Translations under genes and position numbers: made by a program
From: Tiliqua scincoides
Lineage: Eukaryota > Chordata > Lepidosauria > Squamata > Scincidae
Reading direction: 5' to 3'
DNA length: 64,000 nt
Assembly (NCBI RefSeq): GCF_035046505.1
Contig: NC_089821.1
Location: 311,171,368 to 311,235,367, forward strand
Part shown: piece by piece, positions 39,787-64,000 of the stretch
Layout of the letters: every line of letters begins with the position of its first letter
Position numbering within the stretch: the first letter of the stretch is position 1
Notes under the pieces: generated by a model
Database searches by the model: none
What the model was told of the DNA's origin: nothing
The model's input: only the letters and a program-made list of their open reading frames with translations

Positions 39787-39895
39787 GGAAGCTAAGCAGA
39801 GGCAGGCCTGGTTAGTACTTGGATGGGAGACTGCCTGGGAATACCGGGTGCTGTAAGCTTATACCATAGTCTTTCAAGACTGAAGGTTGCCAACC
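39787..39895 (+). mobile_element. 5S rRNA-headed SINE with LINE tail
   Basis: 39787-39860 matches the 3' part of vertebrate 5S rRNA, from about position 48 to the end (GGAAGCTAAGCAG, then TGGTTAGTACTTGGATGGGA, then ATACCGGGTGCTGTA). It keeps the internal promoter (box A, intermediate element, box C). It joins directly to ATACCATAGTCTTTCAAGAC and TGAAGGTTGCCAACC, the tail of the non-CR1 LINE. A 7-bp match AGGAAGC flanks it but overlaps the 5S part, so the target duplication is uncertain. Too short and fused to be a working 5S gene. Confidence 0.8.
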
Positions 39896-40415
39896 AGGAA
39901 GCAGGTGGAGATCTGTAAACCTGTTGAGGATGGGGGTTGCTGTGATGTTCTTGGCTGGTTGCACAGAGTCTAGTTTTAACAATGTAATAAACAGTATTAA
40001 ACCAGACAGCCAGAGCTGCACTTTCTTTCTCTCTTCCTTCAGGCTCCTCAAAACCCACCCTGTTTGCATGACCTGCAACTGCAATTGGGCTTATGAAGGT
40101 GAAAACAGCCTTTGCCCACATTCATCTTTGCTGCGTTAGATGATCAGCAACTTGGAAGCAAGGACCAGTTCGGAGCGCTGTGTAACTGACACTGTCTTTA
40201 AAGAGCAGCTTTGTGGCAGAGGGGAGAGAATGGAGGACAAATGGGCAGTGCTGGGAAGTTAGCAACAACTTTCACTCTACTTTTCCTATTGGTCAGACTG
40301 GGCTTTACTGGAGTTAGAATAGTGGTTGCTTGGGAAATCCTCTCTCATAGAATCCCTAAATTAGAGGGCTGAGGGGGAAAAAAAGCCCAGTAATGTAATA
40401 GTCCAAGAAGCATGG

Positions 40416-40658
40416 TTGGCCACCCTCCCCTCCAAAATGAACTTGGACCAGGCCGATAAAACAGTAAAAAAATATAAGGAGTTTATTAAAGGGCTGAAAC
40501 AAAACAATCAAAAGAGTGAATTTGCAAAAGGACCACAGCAAGTCATATATCAAAACCAGCAAGTACGTTCCAAAGGAGGGGTAGTTGGTAAAATGTTGGG
40601 CAAGGGATTTAAAGACAAGCAGCAAAATAAAACAGATTCCTCTGATGCATTTAACTGA
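40416..40658 (+). other. Unrecognised 80-codon open frame, Lys/Gln-rich
   Basis: Open frame between the two host genes. It begins MATLPSKMNLDQADKTVKKY, is rich in K and Q, and has a GGVVGKMLGKGFKDKQQNK region near its end. No domain, signal peptide or splice context is recognised. It may be part of an unidentified repeat or an exon on the plus strand; I do not assign a function. Confidence 0.2.
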
Positions 40659-41273
40659 ACACTGTCCCTGTTCTAGTTATGCTGTTGCCGGATCTGGTCC
40701 ATGCTATACTAATGATGCTGCAACATAGGTAGGTGCGTCGTTTGTCATCAAAATAGCAATGTTCTCCAATGACAGTCCTCTAGTTCTTATAAAATCTAGG
40801 GCTGATGATGACATTGCTCCATCTGATTGGTTTATGACTACCTGGACATCTCTATCTGCCCCTTGCCCTAGTCAGGTGGGGCTTGGTTGCCCAGTCAGCT
40901 GTTGCAGGCCAACAGCAGGAGGGTTGGCCAAAATCTATTTTGGGGAAAGACAGGCATTCCACAAAAGAACCTGACTGCTGGGCCATGTATCTTCTCTGCA
41001 GCAATACTAAATTCAAATGGTTTCAGGACTGTAGCTACCATTTAAGATGTCTCAGCAGCTTTTTAGGAGACTGGGGCATTGCAAAAGCATCCAAAAACAG
41101 GCAAAAAATATGGGAGTTTTTTATCATTAGCATCTTGGATATCTCTCTCCCAGTCAGCAGCTCCTTACCTAGCCAGGCCAAGGAAACCAGAGCTGGCAGT
41201 AGGCGATGTGAGGCAACCCACCTCAGGGTAAGTGAAGTTGGGGCATCACTGAAGGACAGAAAATTGTCATTTA

Positions 41274-41454
41274 GGGTGCAATCCTAACCCCATATGTCAG
41301 TGCTTTCCAATGGGACGTGTGCTGTACCCTACAGTTGGGTGTCACTCACGGAGGCCTCCTTGAAGTAAGGGAATGTTTGTTCCCTTACCTCAGAGCTGCA
41401 TTGCCCTTACGTCAGTGCTGGAAAGCACTGACATAAGGGGTTAGGATTGCACCC
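41274..41454. mobile_element. Short TIR element downstream of SOS2
   Basis: Left GGGTGCAATCCTAACCCC and right GGGGTTAGGATTGCACCC are almost perfect inverted ends. It lies about 150 bp past the inferred SOS2 polyadenylation site. Confidence 0.75.
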
Positions 41455-41599
41455 TCAATTATATTTTCATCTCCACCATGGCTGGAGGGGGCACCCACTC
41501 GGATTTTCCATTTCCACAACCAAAACATCTCAGACTGTTTCTGTTCGTACCCTCATGTTCTCTTTCCAAGGAAAACAAAAACTTGATTGCACTCTCTTA

Positions 41600-42973
41600 A
41601 AAATTAAGATCGGGTTGATTTATTAATCTGGTTAATAACTCTTATACAAAGCACAGTAAAAGGCCACAGACCAGTCAAGAAAAAGGTTCCTGGATTCTAC
41701 AGTACTTGAACCAGAGTCATTTTGTGAACAGCTCCAACTAACTAAAAGGTTCTGCTGGCCAAAGGAAGGTCTTCCTTGTAAATTCAGAAAGAGTCAAAAT
41801 AAAGCTCTTCGGCACCTGCTGGTTGAAACACCTCATTTCCAAAAAGGACCCTGTGCAGTGGAAGTGAATGTCTAAAATGGAGTCACTTGAGTCCAGAGAA
41901 CATTTTGTTCCTAAAGTGTAGGAAACCACTTACAAGTGTGTACAGTGCAGGGGAACAACAGGCTGCAGAACAGGCCTCAAGTCACAGAAACGTATACAGG
42001 TTATCCATCTGTAAATATACACTATAAACAACTGTACATAATATGGCATAATAGCTTTGTTCGTCAAAACAGCAGGCAACATTTTAGCTTAACACACCCC
42101 TGCTGCCCAAATGATAAAGGCACAAACGATCCTGACACATGCTAAATACTCTCCGATAACTGGATGAGGCAGCTCTCATGTCGCCTACGTAGCTGAAGGT
42201 CTCTCTATAGTGCACTGGTTTTCTTCACTTGCTTGTCCTTTTCTGGTCAGTTTCAGCAGCAAAAATCAATGGAAATTAAGACATCATATCAACTAACACT
42301 CCAACAGCAGTAACAGTCATTCACAAATCTTTAGAGTTATGGAAAAGGCAAGTAGTCAAATCGGTTAAAAAAAGCCCCATGGAAATGTGATATACATCTT
42401 CTTGTGTGGGTGGCAATTCCACCAATTTTGGGCACAATCTACCAAGAACTTCCCTTTGGCGAACCCGCTGACACGAACAGGGGCTGTGCAAGGGTTGCAG
42501 CACTCCTATTCATTTCATCAAGATACCCTCCTGGCAGCTTGTGCCCTTACAAAAAATACGTATGTAGAAAAGGCTGCTTGTGCTCCAGTTTGGAAAAAAA
42601 AACATCTCACCAGAGAACCATTTTACATTTTTGGCTCAGTGCAATGTACTGATGTCAGTTTAAAATTTGTGTAGTGTGTCGTTTACAGTGCAAAATCAAT
42701 ATTCTTTGTACTGGCAAAACTGTCGGTACTGAGGAAGAGGCAGTGCTACCGATCACCTGAGGACAATGCTGTTGTGATGAGTAAGAAGGCCAGGAGGTGG
42801 CGGCTTAGCTCTTGCTGTTCCAATGCTTTTTAGAACGAGTCTTGATCAGCAGCACTCTGGGGACAAGCACGACTTGCCAAAGTACTCAAATCCACTGCCT
42901 TATCGGAATAAATTAAAACAAAACGGGAACTTTACAGCTACTATTCCAGTGTCAATGACTATTGTAGCAAAGG
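41600..42973 (-). other. SOS2: SOS2 3' UTR (inferred end)
   Basis: AT-rich noncoding sequence after the stop. A canonical AATAAA reads on the minus strand at 41619-41624, about 1.35 kb past the stop, so cleavage is expected near 41,590-41,610. I saw no earlier AATAAA. The end point is an inference. Confidence 0.6.
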
Positions 42974-63120
<20,147 letters not shown>

Positions 63121-64000
63121 CTGAAAGAGAAAAAAGGAAAAGCGTTAATCTCAAGGGCTGAAGTCTGAAAAGCAAAGGAGAAAAGAACACAGGCGGTTCC
63201 CAAAATTATTGATTTTAGAATTGTCTCCTGTAGCACAACAAAGGCAGTGAATCTTCAGGATGACTTCAATAAAAGTGGCATGGTGGCAAAGCAAGTGAGT
63301 TTGGAGAACATCTAAAAAAATTGGAACGCTCTAAAAATCTCTTTCTTGCTGATCATCTTTACTCCCAAATCTGCTCCCGTTTTACAAAAATAACTGGAGA
63401 TGCTCATTTTTCCAGCACATTTAGAAGGTCTGTTTTCTCTCCCTTCTCTGGCTGTTTCTCCTTTTTTCTGAAATGAATTTTACGTTATTTTTAATGAGGA
63501 TTTATCACAGAATTTCATCGGTTCATTACATTTCCATCTTGGGGCCTTAAAACATACATACAGTGCCCAAACAACAGAGAGAGAAGGGAATGCCCTATGT
63601 AAATAAAGAGCCAATAAAACACATGCACCCAAACACTATTTTAAAAAGGGCTATGCAGCATTCACACTCATAAAAGGGTTATACAGACAAAACTGTGTAT
63701 CAGTTTTGCTTATTCATTATGTAGTTTAACCAAGAAAGAGGGCTGTTGTAGGACCTGCCTGGTGCATCAGCAGCCTGACTTGGAGCCATGTGATATGGCT
63801 GAGACCCAGCTGCTGCTGTAGAGCTTGGCAGTGATGCACTAGCTCCTGAAAGGAGAGGGTGGGGACAGAGCAGCTGGTGAGGCACCAGCTGCCAGTCCTC
63901 TTGTTAATGAGGGGCCGGGCTGGTACCTGCCAATAAATGGAGCAGAGGGAGGTCATGAGGGGCCATAAGGAGGTGGAGAAGGAGTGGGAGAGCAGGAGGA
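63121..64000. other. SOS2 intron sequence to window edge
   Basis: No further SOS2 exon is seen, so the next upstream exon lies outside the window. Confidence 0.6.

Noticed and set aside
39787-39860. Functional 5S rRNA gene
   Set aside because: It lacks the first roughly 47 nt and is fused to a LINE tail, so it is a SINE head.
39895-40140. Long-terminal-repeat-like fragment after the 5S SINE (contains an AATAAA)
   Set aside because: No paired repeat, no TG/CA termini and no recognisable internal region, so not supported.

Overview
The window looks like nuclear DNA from a squamate reptile (lizard or snake lineage). It contains two spliced host genes with vertebrate-type introns, many CR1 LINE copies ending in the (TTCTTATG)n-type tail, a 5S rRNA-headed SINE, a tRNA-derived SINE, and many short hAT-like DNA elements. 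I cannot place it to genus. All family names are my own recognition; no search was run.

Layout. About 1-33,600 holds no host coding exon that I recognise. It is intergenic sequence filled with repeats: CR1 fragments on both strands (largest open frame 26,582-28,105), an L2-like fragment near 11.1-11.6 kb, five short hAT-like elements with exact 8-bp target duplications, and a 2.7-kb hAT-like element (19,471-22,219) with a CR1 inside it. It also holds several elements that share one LINE 3' tail. About 33,950-38,880 is VCPKMT (METTL21D), read on the minus strand in five coding exons, with its start codon inside a CpG island. About 41,600 to the right edge is the 3' two-thirds of SOS2, also minus strand: sixteen coding exons from the end of the DH domain through PH, REM and CDC25 to the proline-rich tail and stop. 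The 5' part of SOS2 lies beyond 64,000.

The gene order (SOS2 5' of VCPKMT on the same strand) is the order known on human chromosome 14, which supports both calls. The two genes act separately: SOS2 is a Grb2-bound guanine-nucleotide exchange factor for Ras, and VCPKMT trimethylates a lysine of the AAA ATPase VCP/p97. They are neighbours by conserved synteny, not parts of one pathway.

The most interesting material is in the mobile elements. One LINE 3' tail occurs on at least four different bodies: a LINE ORF end, a roughly 450-bp noncoding body, a GC-rich body and a 5S rRNA head. Where ends are clear, these carry 10-13 bp target duplications. One copy has a perfect 36-bp foldback at its 5' end that looks like a template-switch scar. 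No CRISPR array, prokaryotic operon, endogenous retrovirus or novel multi-gene system was found.
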